Assembly: GCA_046757205.1 (NCBI GenBank)
Contig: JBHHXR010000184.1
Span: forward strand, 1-7,517
Direction: 5' to 3'
Length of the DNA stretch: 7,517 bases
Source: JBHHXR01 sp046757205
Lineage (GTDB): Bacteria; Pseudomonadota; Alphaproteobacteria; Rhodobacterales; Rhodobacteraceae
Part shown: positions 6,893 to 7,517 of the stretch, piece after piece
Numbering within the stretch: the stretch's first letter is position 1
How the letters are laid out: the number at the start of each line of letters is the position of its first letter
Program-made: the position numbers and the translations under genes
Notes under the pieces: generated by a model
What the model was told of the DNA's origin: nothing
Database searches by the model: none
The model's input: the letters and a program-made list of their open reading frames with translations, nothing else

Positions 6893-7473
6893 GCGCGGAA
6901 ATTCGCAAGCTGGCCGTTTTTCTCGAGGAAACCCGCAGGGAGGCCGGGCAGGTGATCGACCCGCCGACGCGCAAGGCGGCGGCGGTTGCCGTTATCCGCA
7001 ACCCCTTCGCCGGAAAGTACGTCGAGGACCTGACACCGCTGATGGATATCGGCGCCGAACTGGGCGCGCTTCTGGGCCGCAAATGCGTCGAGGCGCTGGG
7101 CATCGCGCCGGGCGAGGCGGAGAGCTACGGCAAGGCGGCCCTGGTCGGCGAAGGCGGCGAGCTGGAGCACGCCGCCGCGCTGCTGCACCCGAAGATGGGG
7201 GCGCCGCTGCGCAAGGAGGTCGAAAAGGGCGCCGCCCTGGTGCCGTCGTCGAAGAAGATGGGCGGCCCCGGCCACCCGCTCGATATCCCTCTCGGCCACA
7301 AGGACGCCGCCTATGTGCGCTCGCATTTCGACGGCATGGAGGTGAGCCTGAACGACGCACCGCGCTCCGGCGAAATCCTCGTCGCCATCGCCGTCACCGA
7401 CAGCGGCCGCCCGCTGGCCCGCGTCGGCGGGCTGAAGGCTGAGGACGCCAAGGGCGAGGATGGGCTTCGGTAA
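6889..7473 (+). CDS. Amino acid synthesis family protein (PF06684, formerly DUF1185), second of a tandem pair
   Basis: A 194-residue paralogue of the preceding protein, roughly half identical by eye. Matching blocks include EIRKLAVFLEETRREAG at the start, RNPFAGKYVEDL, SYGKAALVGEGGELEHAA, VPSSKK, PGHPLDIPLGHKDAAYVRSH and FDGMEV. Both proteins end in the same seven residues, KGEDGLR. The main difference is a three- to four-residue insertion (near IAPGEA, about 66-71) before the SYGK block. It begins inside the stop of the first gene (ATGA, 6889-6892), with GGGAGAGGA nine bases upstream, so the two are made together and could form a hetero-oligomer. Its activity is unknown; the context suggests the same pathway as the reductase block. 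Confidence 0.86.
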   Translation: MSAEIRKLAVFLEETRREAGQVIDPPTRKAAAVAVIRNPFAGKYVEDLTPLMDIGAELGALLGRKCVEALGIAPGEAESYGKAALVGEGGELEHAAALLHPKMGAPLRKEVEKGAALVPSSKKMGGPGHPLDIPLGHKDAAYVRSHFDGMEVSLNDAPRSGEILVAIAVTDSGRPLARVGGLKAEDAKGEDGLR

Positions 7474-7516
7474 CACGGCCCGCGAGTCGTCTGCCGTGTC
7501 AAGGCTCGGCGAAGCC
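7473..7516 (+). terminator. Two short hairpins after the last gene, possible weak terminator
   Basis: ACACGGC (7473-7479) pairs perfectly with GCCGTGT (7493-7499) around a 13-base loop; the first base is the last base of the stop codon. A second stem, GGCT (7503-7506) with AGCC (7513-7516), follows. No T-run is seen before the window ends, so intrinsic termination is uncertain. Confidence 0.3.
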
Positions 7517-7517
7517 G

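Noticed and set aside
1..7517. Mobile elements, CRISPR arrays, tRNA or rRNA genes
   Set aside because: No transposase, integrase, direct-repeat array, terminal inverted repeats or structured RNA gene is visible; base composition is even apart from the short AT-rich operator region.

Overview
The window comes from a GC-rich bacterial chromosome, most likely an alphaproteobacterium (Rhizobiales/Rhodospirillales type). This rests on codon usage, ATGA-coupled genes and my recollection of where these protein families co-occur; no rRNA or other taxonomic marker is present. It is densely coding. Seven genes are supported, and the longest gene-free stretch is about 230 bp. The best single reading is part of a nicotinate (pyridine-ring) catabolic cluster that uses the reductive 6-hydroxynicotinate route.

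Left block, + strand, 2-5559. The window opens inside the C-terminal part of an FAD subunit of a molybdenum hydroxylase. It is coupled by ATGA to a 923-residue protein that fuses the two-[2Fe-2S] domain directly to the molybdopterin-binding catalytic domain. Together they form a complete electron path from Mo through two [2Fe-2S] clusters to FAD, and the likely reaction is hydroxylation of nicotinate to 6-hydroxynicotinate. Three bases later comes a 6-hydroxynicotinate reductase (Hnr) homologue with an N-terminal four-cysteine cluster. Nine bases after that is a UPF0280 protein of the ApbE-like superfamily. The four genes look like one operon.

Middle, 5560-6310. A MarR-family regulator lies on the - strand, tail to tail with the UPF0280 gene (10 bp gap). 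An imperfect palindrome covers its apparent promoter and annotated ATG, suggesting autorepression. The remaining intergenic region holds a second, weaker inverted repeat and leads into the next + strand genes.

Right block, + strand, 6311-7473. Two tandem, ATGA-overlapping paralogues of the 'amino acid synthesis' family (PF06684, formerly DUF1185) have strong Shine-Dalgarno sequences. Two small hairpins follow the second gene. The family's reaction is not established. Its position beside Hnr makes a role in processing the reduced lactam ring, or a downstream product, an attractive but untested idea. The enamidase and later enzymes of the known clostridial pathway are not in this window and may lie outside it.
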